In this document: one piece after another, positions 16,329-24,848 of the stretch
Numbering within the stretch: the stretch's first letter is position 1
Layout: each line of letters begins with the position of its first letter
Source of the DNA: Sandaracinaceae bacterium
GTDB lineage: Bacteria > Myxococcota_A > Polyangia > Polyangiales > Sandaracinaceae
NCBI GenBank assembly: GCA_019637095.1
Contig: JAHBWG010000041.1
Span: 21,500-85,499, forward strand
Length of the DNA stretch: 64,000 bases
Direction: 5' to 3'
Position numbers and translations under genes: made by a program
The notes under the pieces: model-generated
Told to the model about the DNA's origin: nothing
The model's database searches: none
The model's input: the letters and a program-made list of their open reading frames with translations, nothing else

Positions 16329-17444
16329 ATGACGAGGAAGCCCACCGCGTACTGGGACTACATCCGCGTCGAGGAGCTCCTCGACCTGCAGGCGGGGATC
16401 GCCCCCGACGACTCCAGCCTCTCGAACGACGAGGTGCTCTTCATCACGATCCATCAGATCGACGAGCTCTGGTTCAAGCTCGCGCTGCGCGAGCTCGCCT
16501 CGGTGCGCGACCTGTTCGCGCGCGAGCGGGTGCCCGAGCAGTCGCTCTCGAGCGCGGTGCGAGGGCTCCGGCGCATCGCGACGCTCTTCGCGCACGCGTC
16601 GGCGCACTTCGAGCTGATGGAGACGATGACGACGCGCGACTACCTCGCGTTCCGCGACAAGCTCAGCCCGGCGAGCGGCTTCCAGTCCGCGCAGCTGCGC
16701 GAGATCGAGATCCTGCTCGGCCTCGAGGACTCGATGCGCATCCCGCTCGGGCACGAGGGGAGCTACCTGACGGCGCTGCGCCACGCCGACGGCAGCGAGT
16801 CGCCGGCCTCGCGGCGCGTGCAGAAGCGGCTCGTGGACCGGCCGACCTTGGCCGAAGCGGTGCGCGCGTGGCTCTACCGGACCCCGATCGACGGCTCGAG
16901 CCCCGAGAGCGACGACGACGACGCGACGGTCCTCGCGTTCGTCGACGCGTACGTCGCGGCGTACCGCGTCGAGGCCGACCACGCGCGCCGGCTCGCCGAG
17001 CACGACGCGCTGACGCCGGCGGACGCCGCGCGGCTCGCCGAGCGCTACGCCCAGGCGGCCGAGGCGACCGCCGCGTTCCTGCGCGCCGAGGACGCGCCGC
17101 CCGAGGAGCGCGCGCGCGTGCGCCGGATCCGCGCCGCGCTCGTGCTCATCGAGGGCTACCGCGAGCTCCCGCTCCTCGCGTGGCCGCGAGAGGTCGTCGA
17201 CTCGATCGTCGCGCTCGAGCAGGCGTTCGTGATCTTCCGCCAGCGCCACGCCCGCATGGTGGAGCGGATCATCGGCCGCCGCATCGGCACCGGCGGCTCG
17301 GCCGGCGTCGACTACCTCGACCAGACCGCCCTGCGCTACCGCGTCTTCCACGACGTGTGGGCGGTGCGCACCCTCCAGATCCGCAAGGCGGCGCTGCCGC
17401 CGCTCGCGAACGAGCACGCCTACGGCCTCTCCGTCGGCGATTGA
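16329..17444 (+). CDS. kynA: Tryptophan 2,3-dioxygenase
   Basis: Haem enzyme that opens the indole ring of L-tryptophan with O2 to give N-formylkynurenine, the first step of the kynurenine pathway. The 371-residue product has the family's signatures: YWDYIRVEELLDLQ at the N-terminus, FITIHQIDELWFKLALREL, SGFQSAQLREIE, and near the C-terminus RQRHARMVERIIG, whose His is the proximal haem ligand, followed by GTGGSAGVDYL for tryptophan binding. At 371 residues it is clearly longer than most bacterial enzymes (about 280) and closer to animal TDO. ATG at 16329 follows CAGAG-type weak ribosome-binding sequence. No other kynurenine gene is in the window. Confidence 0.92.
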   Translation: MTRKPTAYWDYIRVEELLDLQAGIAPDDSSLSNDEVLFITIHQIDELWFKLALRELASVRDLFARERVPEQSLSSAVRGLRRIATLFAHASAHFELMETMTTRDYLAFRDKLSPASGFQSAQLREIEILLGLEDSMRIPLGHEGSYLTALRHADGSESPASRRVQKRLVDRPTLAEAVRAWLYRTPIDGSSPESDDDDATVLAFVDAYVAAYRVEADHARRLAEHDALTPADAARLAERYAQAAEATAAFLRAEDAPPEERARVRRIRAALVLIEGYRELPLLAWPREVVDSIVALEQAFVIFRQRHARMVERIIGRRIGTGGSAGVDYLDQTALRYRVFHDVWAVRTLQIRKAALPPLANEHAYGLSVGD

Positions 17445-17549
17445 AGGTCACGTCGGAAGGCCTCGAGCGGATGTCCGGCGTCGAGGCGGATGAGTGGTTC
17501 CCACGCGGCCCCTAACGTGTAGGCTAGGCACCCTCTCGGGAGGCTGGGG

Positions 17550-18806
17550 ATGACGGTCGTCGCGGTGGTAGGCGCCCAGTGGGGCGATGAAGGCAAGGGG
17601 AAGATCGTCGAGGCGATCGCGCCGAAGGCGGCCCTCGTGGTGTCGTACGCCGGCGGCTACAGCCCGGGCTCGACCCTCGTCGTCGAGGGGGAGCGCTTCG
17701 TGCTGCACGTGGTGCCGGCGGGCGCGCTGCGCTCGGGGAGAGCGTGCCTGCTCGCGCAAGGGATGGCGCTCGACCCTCGCCTGGTGCTCGACGAGCTCGC
17801 GATCCTCGAGCAGCACGGCGCGCTCGCCGCGCCGCTCGAGATCGATCAGCGCGCGCAAGTCGTCCTGCCCCACCACGTGCTGCTCGACGCCTTGCGCGAC
17901 GAGTCCGAGGGCGCGAGCGGCTCGCCGCGACGCGGGGTCGGGCCCGCCTACATGGACGCGGTCGCGCGGCGCGGCGTGCGGATGGGCGACCTCTTGACCG
18001 GGGACGGGCTCGCCCAGCGCATCGAGGCGAGCATCGAGGCGAGCGCGCACGCGCTGCGCGAGCTCGGCGGCGAGGTGCCCGACCCGAAGGCCGTGCACGA
18101 CGAGTACGTCGCGGCCGGCGAGAAGCTCCGCGCGCGGATCGTCGACGGCTCGCGCCGCATCACCGACCTCACCGCCGAGGGCGGGACGGTGGTGCTCGAG
18201 GGCCCCTTCGGCACGATGGTCGACGTGACGCACGGCTACTACCCGTTCGTCGTCGGCTCCTCCACGGTGGCGGGCGGCGCCTGCGTCGGCACCGGCATCT
18301 CGCCTCGGAGCGTGGACAAGGTCATCGGCGTCGCGAAGGCGTACATCACGCGGCCGGGCCTGGGCCCCCTTCCGTCCGAGGTCACCGGCGACCTCGCGAC
18401 GCACCTGCAGGACCGCGGCGGCGAGCTGAGCCCGACGTCCGCGCGTCCGCGCCGCTGCGGCATGTTCGACGTGCCGGTCCTGCGGTACGCCGCGCGCGTC
18501 AACGGCTTCGACGAGGTCGCGCTCACCAAGCTCGACGTCCTGACCGGCCTCGACGAGATCCCCGTCTGCGTCGGCTACGAGCTCGACGGCGACGTCCGCG
18601 ACGAGCCGCCCTTCGAAGGGCAGTCCCGCATGCAGCCGCTCACCGAGATGCTCGCCGGCTGGCGCGAGTCGCTCGCCGACTGCCGCACCTACGCGGAGCT
18701 CCCGGCGAACGCGCGCGCCTACGTCGAGTTCATCGAGCGCAACGCCGGCGTCCACATCACGCGCATCGGCGTCGGCCCGGACCGCGCACAGACCATCACC
18801 CGCTGA
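17550..18806 (+). CDS. Adenylosuccinate synthase homologue with altered active site
   Basis: Full-length (418 residues) member of the PurA family, which joins IMP and aspartate using GTP. The N-terminal numbering coincides with that of E. coli PurA. Conserved: GDEGKGK with catalytic Asp13 and Lys16, RGVGPAY, VARRG, ITRPGLGP, RRCGMFD, the guanine-binding LTKLDVLTGLDEI and GPDRAQTI. Changed: Gln34 to Ala, Asn38 to Ser, His41 (catalytic acid; usual NAGHT) to Ser in YSPGST, the Thr129 site reads GSPRRG instead of GTTGRG, and Gln224 (EGAQG) becomes Phe in EGPFG. These residues contact IMP or protonate it, so I infer another substrate or a specialised role rather than the housekeeping enzyme. A ribosome-binding GGGAGG precedes the ATG. 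Confidence 0.8.
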   Translation: MTVVAVVGAQWGDEGKGKIVEAIAPKAALVVSYAGGYSPGSTLVVEGERFVLHVVPAGALRSGRACLLAQGMALDPRLVLDELAILEQHGALAAPLEIDQRAQVVLPHHVLLDALRDESEGASGSPRRGVGPAYMDAVARRGVRMGDLLTGDGLAQRIEASIEASAHALRELGGEVPDPKAVHDEYVAAGEKLRARIVDGSRRITDLTAEGGTVVLEGPFGTMVDVTHGYYPFVVGSSTVAGGACVGTGISPRSVDKVIGVAKAYITRPGLGPLPSEVTGDLATHLQDRGGELSPTSARPRRCGMFDVPVLRYAARVNGFDEVALTKLDVLTGLDEIPVCVGYELDGDVRDEPPFEGQSRMQPLTEMLAGWRESLADCRTYAELPANARAYVEFIERNAGVHITRIGVGPDRAQTITR

Positions 18807-18833
18807 GGAGCGCCTGAGGTACACTCAGCCTCG

Positions 18834-19208
18834 ATGAGCATCGCCCGCCGTTCCGGTGAGCTCGTGTTGCTTCCGGTGCTCGACCCCAATCGCGCTGCGC
18901 CGTTCTACGAGCAGCTCGGCTTCCGCGTGACCAGCGAAGATCCCGAGGAGGTCGTGCTCGAGAAGCCCGGCATGCAGCTCGTGCTCGAGCGCGTCGACGT
19001 GCTCGAGCGCGACGACGGCCGGCCGCGCATCGAGATCATGGTCGACATCGACGTGCTCGACCGGATCTGGCGCGGCGACTCGCGCGACGAGCCGACCCTG
19101 CCGGGGCCGACCCTCGCGCCGGAGGGCGTGTTCGAGTATCGCGCGCGTGATCCGTCGGGCAACCGCGTGCGGATCACCGCGCCGCTGCCCGAGCCCGACG
19201 TGCCGTGA
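18834..19208 (+). CDS. Small VOC/glyoxalase-fold protein
   Basis: A single vicinal-oxygen-chelate domain of 124 residues: LLPVLDPNRAAPFYEQLGFRV at the N-terminus, VVLEKPGMQLVLER in the middle and EYRARDPSGNRVRI at the end, as in glyoxalase/bleomycin-resistance proteins. Substrate unknown. It starts 27 bp after the PurA-like gene, and its stop overlaps the GTG of the sigma-54 activator gene (GTGA at 19205-19208), so the small protein and the activator are likely co-expressed; the VOC domain could sense a ligand for that regulator (inference). TACACT and a short CTGAG/CTCAG inverted repeat lie in the gap before its ATG. Confidence 0.85.
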   Translation: MSIARRSGELVLLPVLDPNRAAPFYEQLGFRVTSEDPEEVVLEKPGMQLVLERVDVLERDDGRPRIEIMVDIDVLDRIWRGDSRDEPTLPGPTLAPEGVFEYRARDPSGNRVRITAPLPEPDVP

Positions 19209-21886
19209 TCGACGAGCTCGAGAGCGATCGTCCGCTGGCCGAACGCCTCGAGGTCGCCCGCGCGGAGCCGCCGAGCCCGGAGGCCGCCCTGCGCATCGCC
19301 CTCTGCGCGGCGCTCGCGATGCGTACGCAGGAGGCCGCGTCCGCGCTGCGCGCCGCGGCGGACGGCGCGAGCCCGGAGCGCCACGCCGCGGTCGCGACGC
19401 TCGTGGCGCTCTGGTCGGGGGACCCGCGCCGCGCGCTCGTCGCCGCGGAGCGCGCGCCCGATCACCCGGACGCGCGCGCGCTCGCCGCCGAGGCGCTGCG
19501 GCTCGAGGGCGACCACGGCGGCGCGCGCGAACGCGTCGAGGGCCTCCTGGAGGTCCACCCGTTCGCGCGCCTGGTCGCCGCGCACACGCACGTGGACGAC
19601 GAGCCCGCGCGCACGCTCGCGATGCTCGCCGGCGTCGAGCGCGGGGGCGTGCTCGGCGCGCGCGCCCGGCGGATCCGCGCGCGCGCGTGGCTGGCCCACG
19701 ATCCGCCCGAGCCGCTCCGCGCGCGCGACGAGCTGAGCGCCGGGGTGTGGCGGCTCGCGCGCCTCGGCGCGCCGGACGAGCTCGGCCGCGCGTACCTCCT
19801 CATGGCCGAGGTCGAGGGCCTCATCGAAGGTGGCGCCGGAGGCAGCCGCGCCGCGTCCTGGCTGGCGCGCGCGCACCCGCTGCTGACGCGCACCGGGACG
19901 AGCTTCGATCAGGCGCTCTTGCGCAGCGCGTTCCGCCGCTTCGGGCGGCGCGCGATCGACCGCCTCGTCGACCGCGACCTCGAGCGCCCGATCGAGGGGT
20001 TCCGGCGCGTCGGCGCGCGCGCGACGGACCTCTCGCGCGCGGCCGAGGAGGCGCACTCGGACGAGGCCGCGCGACGACGGCTCGAGCAGGACCTGCGCGA
20101 CGCCCTCGCCGACCTCACCGATCAGGGCGAGTCGCTCATCGCCGCGCTCGAGGGCGCGCTCGTCGACAAGGAGCGCACGGGGAGGCTCGTCGACGTGGTC
20201 CGCGGCCTGTTCCTGCTCGCCCACGAGGGGACGCTCGATCACGAGATCCCGCGCCTCGTGCTGTCGCTCGGCGGCGAGTCGGCGACGCTCGGGCTCGCCA
20301 GCGGATCCGGCTGGTCGGTGGTCTCCGAGGCGGGGTCTCGCCCGCCCGAGCTCGGCGCCCTCGGCACCGCGCTCACGAGCGCGCTCGCCGACGGCTCGGC
20401 GCGGGTGCTCGGGACGGACGACCGGGTGTTCGGCGTCGTGCCGATCCGGGCAGGCGACGCCGAGCGCGTGCTCGTGCTGCGCGGCGTCGGGCGCGGCGGC
20501 CGCGCCGCGGAGGTCGAGCGGCTGCAGGTCGTCGCCTCCGTCGCGAGCGCGGCCTACGAGCAGGCGCGCAGCGCCGAGCAGCTCCGTCTGGCCGCCGCGC
20601 GGGACGCGGCCACGCTCGAGGCGATCCGCGACGCGATCGTCACGCTCGACCGTCGCGGCCGGGTGCGCGCCATCAACGGCGCGGGCGCCGCGCTCCTCGC
20701 GGTGCCGGCCGCGGACGCGATCGGCCGGCCGCTCGGCGAGCTGCCCGGGCTGGCCCCGCTCGCGGAAGCGGCGGAGCGCGCGGTCGACGACGAGACCATC
20801 TCGCTGCGACACGTCGACGTGCTCGCGCGCGCGCGCAAGTTCGAGGACGGCGTCGTCCTGACCATCCAGGAGCTCGGGCGCGCGCGGCAGCTCGCGCACA
20901 AGCTCGTCGGCTCGAGCGCGCGCTTCACGTTCGAGGACCTCGTCGGCAAGGACTCCATGTTCCTCGACGCGGTCGCGGACGCGCGGCGCGTGGCGGTGGC
21001 CGACGTCCCCATCCTGATCACCGGCGAGAGCGGGACGGGCAAGGAGCTGCTCGCGCAGGCGATCCACAACGCGTCGCCGCGCGCCGCGCACCCGTTCGTG
21101 GGCGTGAACGTGGCGGCGATCCCGCGCGAGCTGCTCGAGAGCGAGCTCTTCGGCTACGAGAGCGGCGCGTTCACGGGCGCGCGGGCGGGCGGCCACGCGG
21201 GGCGCTTCGAGCTCGCCGGCCGGGGGACGATCCTGCTCGACGAGATCGGCGACATGCCGTTCGACATGCAAGCGAAGTTGCTCCGCGTGCTCCAGGAGCG
21301 CAGCGTCATGCGGCTCGGCGGCACGCGGGTGGTCCCCGTGAACGCGCGGGTCATCGCGACGACGCACCGCGACCTCGAGCGCTCCGTCGAGGACGGCACG
21401 TTCCGCCTCGATCTCTTCTACCGCCTGCGCGTCGTGCACCTGCGGCTGCCCGCGCTGCGCGAGCGGCCCTCCGACATCGCGCTGCTCGTCGAGCACCACT
21501 TGGCCCGGCACGCGGAGCGCGCCGGCCGCGCGCCGCTGCGCCTGGGCTCGCGCGTGCTCGCGGAGCTCGAGCGCTACCGCTGGCCGGGGAACGTGCGCGA
21601 GCTCGCCAACCTGGTCGAGGGGATCGCGAGCCTCACGCCGATCGACGCCGAAGAGATCACCGAAGTGCCGCAGGTGCTGCGCCGGATGAGCTCACGCCCC
21701 GCGCCGCCGCGGTCCGTCGGGCCACCGGCGCCGAGCGCGGTCGAGCCGCTCGACGAGGTCGAGCGGCGCGCGGTGGCGCAGGCGCTCGCCGCGTTCGACG
21801 GCAACGTGCTGCAGGCCGCCAAGGCGCTCGGCATCGCGCGCGGCACGCTGTACCGCAAGATGGAGCGCTACGGCCTCAAGGAGTGA
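19205..21886 (+). CDS. Sigma-54-dependent transcriptional activator with TPR-like and PAS sensor regions
   Basis: An 893-residue enhancer-binding protein. About 300 N-terminal residues are Ala/Arg-rich helical repeats resembling TPRs, then a GAF-like segment (about 330-460) and a PAS-like segment (LEAIRDAIVTLDRRGRVRAING). The AAA+ domain starts near residue 578 with FEDLVGKDSMF; Walker A GESGTGKE near 606, the sigma-54-contacting GAFTGA loop near 654, Walker B LLDEIGDMP, and the arginine finger region follow. A Fis-type HTH (NVLQAAKALGIARGTLYRKM) closes the protein. It is not a two-component response regulator because no receiver domain is present; signals would enter via the N-terminal region. 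GTG start overlaps the VOC gene stop. Confidence 0.92.
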   Translation: MIDELESDRPLAERLEVARAEPPSPEAALRIALCAALAMRTQEAASALRAAADGASPERHAAVATLVALWSGDPRRALVAAERAPDHPDARALAAEALRLEGDHGGARERVEGLLEVHPFARLVAAHTHVDDEPARTLAMLAGVERGGVLGARARRIRARAWLAHDPPEPLRARDELSAGVWRLARLGAPDELGRAYLLMAEVEGLIEGGAGGSRAASWLARAHPLLTRTGTSFDQALLRSAFRRFGRRAIDRLVDRDLERPIEGFRRVGARATDLSRAAEEAHSDEAARRRLEQDLRDALADLTDQGESLIAALEGALVDKERTGRLVDVVRGLFLLAHEGTLDHEIPRLVLSLGGESATLGLASGSGWSVVSEAGSRPPELGALGTALTSALADGSARVLGTDDRVFGVVPIRAGDAERVLVLRGVGRGGRAAEVERLQVVASVASAAYEQARSAEQLRLAAARDAATLEAIRDAIVTLDRRGRVRAINGAGAALLAVPAADAIGRPLGELPGLAPLAEAAERAVDDETISLRHVDVLARARKFEDGVVLTIQELGRARQLAHKLVGSSARFTFEDLVGKDSMFLDAVADARRVAVADVPILITGESGTGKELLAQAIHNASPRAAHPFVGVNVAAIPRELLESELFGYESGAFTGARAGGHAGRFELAGRGTILLDEIGDMPFDMQAKLLRVLQERSVMRLGGTRVVPVNARVIATTHRDLERSVEDGTFRLDLFYRLRVVHLRLPALRERPSDIALLVEHHLARHAERAGRAPLRLGSRVLAELERYRWPGNVRELANLVEGIASLTPIDAEEITEVPQVLRRMSSRPAPPRSVGPPAPSAVEPLDEVERRAVAQALAAFDGNVLQAAKALGIARGTLYRKMERYGLKE

Positions 21887-21905
21887 TTCGCGCGTCGCCT
21901 CGGGC

Positions 21906-23627
21906 TCACGGCTGGACGACGTCGGCGAGCCCGATGTCGACGTGGATCCTGCGCGCGTCACGGGCGCCGAACGCGCGGCGCATCCCGCGCTCGGCCGCGC
22001 GGCGCACCGGCGCGTCCGCGTAGTGGCCGAGGCACGCGCGGTAGTCGCGCACCGCGTCGGCGCGCCGGCCCGAGAGGTCGCGCGCCCGCCCGCGCCAGAG
22101 GTGGAACGCGGCGCGCCGCTCCGGGTCGGGGTGGCCGATCGCGAGCGCGCGGTCGAGCGCCGCCTCCGCTTCGTCGGCGTCGCCCGCCTCGAGCGCGAGC
22201 AGCCCGCGCACGTAGTGGTAGAGGGGCTGCTCGGGCGCGAGGGCGCTCGCCTCGCCGATCGCCGCGCGCGCGCCGGCGAGGTCGTCGCGATCCACGTACG
22301 CGACGTACGTGCGGCGGAAGCGCTCGAACGCCTCCGCGCCCGCCGCCTCGACGCGGAGCTCTCCCCGCTCGGGCGCGTGACCCATCCGCGCCAGGCTGAA
22401 GGGCACGAACGTCCCGTGGCTCGTCGGCGCCTCGCCGGTGCCCACCCACACCGTGCCGTCCTCGGGCCGGAACACCACCGAGCCGACGGTCATGACCATC
22501 GCGATCGAGTCGCGCACGCGGCACGCGCTCGCGCCGGTGTCCCCGAGGATCTCCGCCATCCCCTGCGGGTCGAGCGCGCCCGCGCGCTCGGCGAGCAGCT
22601 CGTTGGCGCGGCGGTGCCGCCCCTCGTTGTGCCGCCAGTACGAGCCGTAGAAGCTCACCTCCGTCTCGCCGAGCTCCTCGTCGAGGTAGACGTTGGCGTA
22701 GCCGAACCGCTCCGCGCTCGGCTCGACGCGATGGGCCACCTTGCGGTCCGGGCTCTCCTCGTAGCAGAGCACCTCGCGCGTCTTTCCGTCGGTCACGACG
22801 TACGTCCAGCAGCCGATCGGCGTGTGCGCGTCGAGGATGCGCTGCGCCTCGTCGAGGTCCTCGGCCTCGCGCATCACGACGTCGCCGACGACCCCGATCG
22901 GCACGCCGCCCAGGCGCGTGCGATCCGTGAACATGTGCTGGTGCACGGTGAGCGTGAGGCCCGCCTCGTTCATCGCGGTGATCCCGCCGAGCGCCACGCC
23001 CGCCGCGGCCACGCTCACGTAGCGCAGGCCCTCGTCGGGCTCGTGGAAGATGACCGTCTTGGTGCTCGGCCAGCAGCCGACGCCGTGGTAGTCGAAGTTG
23101 CGCGCGTGCAAGAGCGCGCCGTCCGCCGTCGCGCTGCCCCACGCGACCGCGCTCGTGCAGCCGAGCTCGAGCCCGATGCGGTGGGCGACCGCGGGGCCGT
23201 CGCCCCGCAGCTGCATCATGCGAGAGGCGACCCACATCAGCGCGTCCGGCATCGTGCAGCCGTCGAGGAACGACTGCGGGTCGAGCCCGGCGCCCTCCGC
23301 GAGCCCCCGCAACGTGTCGTGCGCGAAGCGAGGCATCTCCCGCGCGACGCGGCGGCCGACGGTGCGCTGCAGGGCCGGCCACACGAGCCCGGAGAGCGGG
23401 CCGAGCGCGCCCTTGCCCATGAGGCTCTGGACGACGCGGCGGTAGTACGGGATCGGGCCACCGCGGACCTCGTCGGCGAGCAGCGCGCCGTGCTGGAAGC
23501 CCATGTCGTAGAAGCTGCCGCCGACGTTCAGCACGTTGACGTCGCCGACGCGGGTGAGCGCGCCGCGGCCGATGCGGCGCGTCGCCGGGCGGGGGCTCGG
23601 GCGGGGATCGTTCGTCTCGAGGTTCAT
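21906..23627 (-). CDS. C45-family autoproteolytic acyltransferase/hydrolase with TPR tail
   Basis: A 573-residue Ntn-hydrolase of the C45 (isopenicillin-N acyltransferase-like) family. Cleavage would occur before the Cys in LELGCTSAVAWG (near residue 156), which becomes the N-terminal nucleophile; LLHARNFDYHG and GGITAMNEAGLTLTVHQHM are the other family blocks. The N-terminal part has MGFQHGALLADEVRGG. From about residue 430 the protein continues into TPR-like helices (ALAPEQPLYHYVRGLLALEAGDADEAEAAL...), an unusual addition. Such enzymes hydrolyse or transfer acyl groups from amides. No signal peptide, so it appears cytoplasmic. Its ATG overlaps the stop of the GntR gene (ATGA at 23624-23627), so the enzyme is expressed with its likely regulator. 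Confidence 0.88.
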   Translation of the reverse strand: MNLETNDPRPSPRPATRRIGRGALTRVGDVNVLNVGGSFYDMGFQHGALLADEVRGGPIPYYRRVVQSLMGKGALGPLSGLVWPALQRTVGRRVAREMPRFAHDTLRGLAEGAGLDPQSFLDGCTMPDALMWVASRMMQLRGDGPAVAHRIGLELGCTSAVAWGSATADGALLHARNFDYHGVGCWPSTKTVIFHEPDEGLRYVSVAAAGVALGGITAMNEAGLTLTVHQHMFTDRTRLGGVPIGVVGDVVMREAEDLDEAQRILDAHTPIGCWTYVVTDGKTREVLCYEESPDRKVAHRVEPSAERFGYANVYLDEELGETEVSFYGSYWRHNEGRHRRANELLAERAGALDPQGMAEILGDTGASACRVRDSIAMVMTVGSVVFRPEDGTVWVGTGEAPTSHGTFVPFSLARMGHAPERGELRVEAAGAEAFERFRRTYVAYVDRDDLAGARAAIGEASALAPEQPLYHYVRGLLALEAGDADEAEAALDRALAIGHPDPERRAAFHLWRGRARDLSGRRADAVRDYRACLGHYADAPVRRAAERGMRRAFGARDARRIHVDIGLADVVQP

Positions 23628-24373
23628 CGCGCGTGGTCTCCGGAGATCAGGGTCGAGAGGGACTCACCGGTCGAGAGCGCCGCCGCCGCGAGGACGCGGG
23701 GGCTCGCCCAGTCGTGATAGGCGCCGACGATCATCCGGACGGACGCGGCGTCGCGCTCGCGGAAGAGGCGCACGAGGGTGCGCACGCCGGTCAGGTGCGG
23801 CTCGGTCGCGGGGCGCACCGCGTTGAGCACGTCGCGCAGCTCCGTCGCGACCTCCTGGTTCCACCACACGAGCATCTCGAAGATGCGGTTCTGCGTGGCG
23901 CGCGCGACGAGCCGCGCGAAGCGGTCCGCCTCGTGGTGGTAACGCTCGCGATCGCCGAGGGCCGTCGCGAGCACGTCGACTTGACGGTCGAGCGCCTCGA
24001 GGTCCGCCTCGGTCCGGCGCTCCGCCGCGAGCACCGACATCTGGACGTCGAGCGTGGCGCGGATCTCGAGGTAGTCGCGCAGGCGCGCGCGGTCGACGCG
24101 GCCCTCGCTGGGCACGAGCATCGCCTGGAGCACCTCGGGGCTCACCGACGCCATCGGGTCGAGCACCGCGGTCCCGCGCCGCTTGATCGGCCGCACCAGC
24201 CGGTGGACCTCGAGCAGCTTGATCGCCTCGCGGACCACCGAGCGGTTCACGCCGTACTCGAGCGCGAGGTCCGGCTCCTTCGGGAGCAGCGCGCCGACCG
24301 GGATCGAGCCCCCCACGATCCGACGCAGCAGGTCCCCCGCGACCCGATCCGCCTTTCGTCCGCCGCCGAGCAC
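23624..24373 (-). CDS. GntR-family transcriptional regulator (FadR type)
   Basis: A 249-residue regulator. The winged HTH is at the N-terminus (RVAGDLLRRIVGGSIPVGALLPKEPDLALEYGVNRSVVREAIKLLEVHRLVRPIKRRGTAV), followed by an all-helical FCD-like effector domain from about residue 95 (LRDYLEIRATLDVQMSVLAAERR, with HHEADRFARLVARATQN supplying metal/ligand-binding His and Asp). It probably responds to an acid or acyl metabolite and controls the C45 gene that it overlaps. The GTG at 24373 is placed only six bases after the -10 box TATAAG, so the message is predicted to be leaderless. Two CAGGTTT direct repeats (24389-24395, 24408-24414) bracket the promoter and may be operator halves. Confidence 0.88.
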   Translation of the reverse strand: MLGGGRKADRVAGDLLRRIVGGSIPVGALLPKEPDLALEYGVNRSVVREAIKLLEVHRLVRPIKRRGTAVLDPMASVSPEVLQAMLVPSEGRVDRARLRDYLEIRATLDVQMSVLAAERRTEADLEALDRQVDVLATALGDRERYHHEADRFARLVARATQNRIFEMLVWWNQEVATELRDVLNAVRPATEPHLTGVRTLVRLFRERDAASVRMIVGAYHDWASPRVLAAAALSTGESLSTLISGDHAR

Positions 24374-24379
24374 GCGGTA

Positions 24380-24407
24380 CTTATAAATCAGGTTTATTCT
24401 CTGTCAA
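24380..24407 (-). promoter_or_regulatory. Strong sigma-70 promoter for gntR, leaderless geometry
   Basis: On the minus strand a perfect TTGACA (24407-24402), a 16-bp spacer and TATAAG (24385-24380). The gntR GTG begins six bases after the -10, where transcription itself would start. AT-rich sequence between and around the boxes contrasts with the GC-rich surroundings. Confidence 0.6.
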
Positions 24408-24546
24408 CAGGTTTGATGGCGCGGAGAAAAAGCGTGGCGACCCGTCGCGCTTCGGAATCTCTTCAGAGTCGGCTCGTCGATGGAGGTGTGAGCCGAGAGA
24501 AAGGCGGCTCCCTCCCCAGGCGCCCGACGACATCACGCTCCCTCCC

Positions 24547-24598
24547 CGACGGCGGGGACGCACCGCACCTCCCTCCTCCGCGGTCGTCCCCGCCGTCG
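24547..24598. repeat. 14-bp perfect inverted repeat, long hairpin
   Basis: CGACGGCGGGGACG (24547-24560) and its exact reverse complement (24585-24598) are separated by 24 bases. The hairpin lies 250 bp upstream of the sigma-factor gene. It could terminate a short transcript or act as a regulatory leader element; no T-tract follows. Confidence 0.6.
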
Positions 24599-24848
24599 CT
24601 CTCCTGACCGTCGATCGGCCCCTCGCGCGCCGCCGCGCGACGGAGAAGGAGTCAAGCGTCTGTAATCGCACATGAAAAAGGCGATGACGCGCTGCGTGTT
24701 CTTTCGGGTTGCACGGCCGCCTTTCGCTCTCATGATTCGGGGGTCCCGCGACGACGGAGCGGTCGGTATCGACGCCCTTGGGGGAGGAAGCGCGCACCGG
24801 GCGCCTGCCCGGAGCCCTCTCTGATTCGAGCGGTTCCCAGACCCGAAC

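Larger units (their letters stand above)
24374..24848. other. 475-bp divergent intergenic region
   Basis: Longest gene-free stretch in the window. It holds the GntR promoter (24380-24407), a strong 14-bp inverted repeat (24547-24598) and the leader of the sigma-factor gene. Two short plus-strand ORFs are present, at 24416-24607 (63 codons, starts MARRKSVATRRAS, runs through the inverted repeat) and 24672-24824 (50 codons, starts MKKAMTRCVFFRV). Neither has a clear ribosome binding site, and I do not call them genes; the second could be a leader ORF for the sigma factor. Confidence 0.5.

Noticed and set aside
24672..24824. 50-codon ORF before the sigma factor gene
   Set aside because: No ribosome binding site or recognisable feature; recorded only as a possible leader ORF in the intergenic region.
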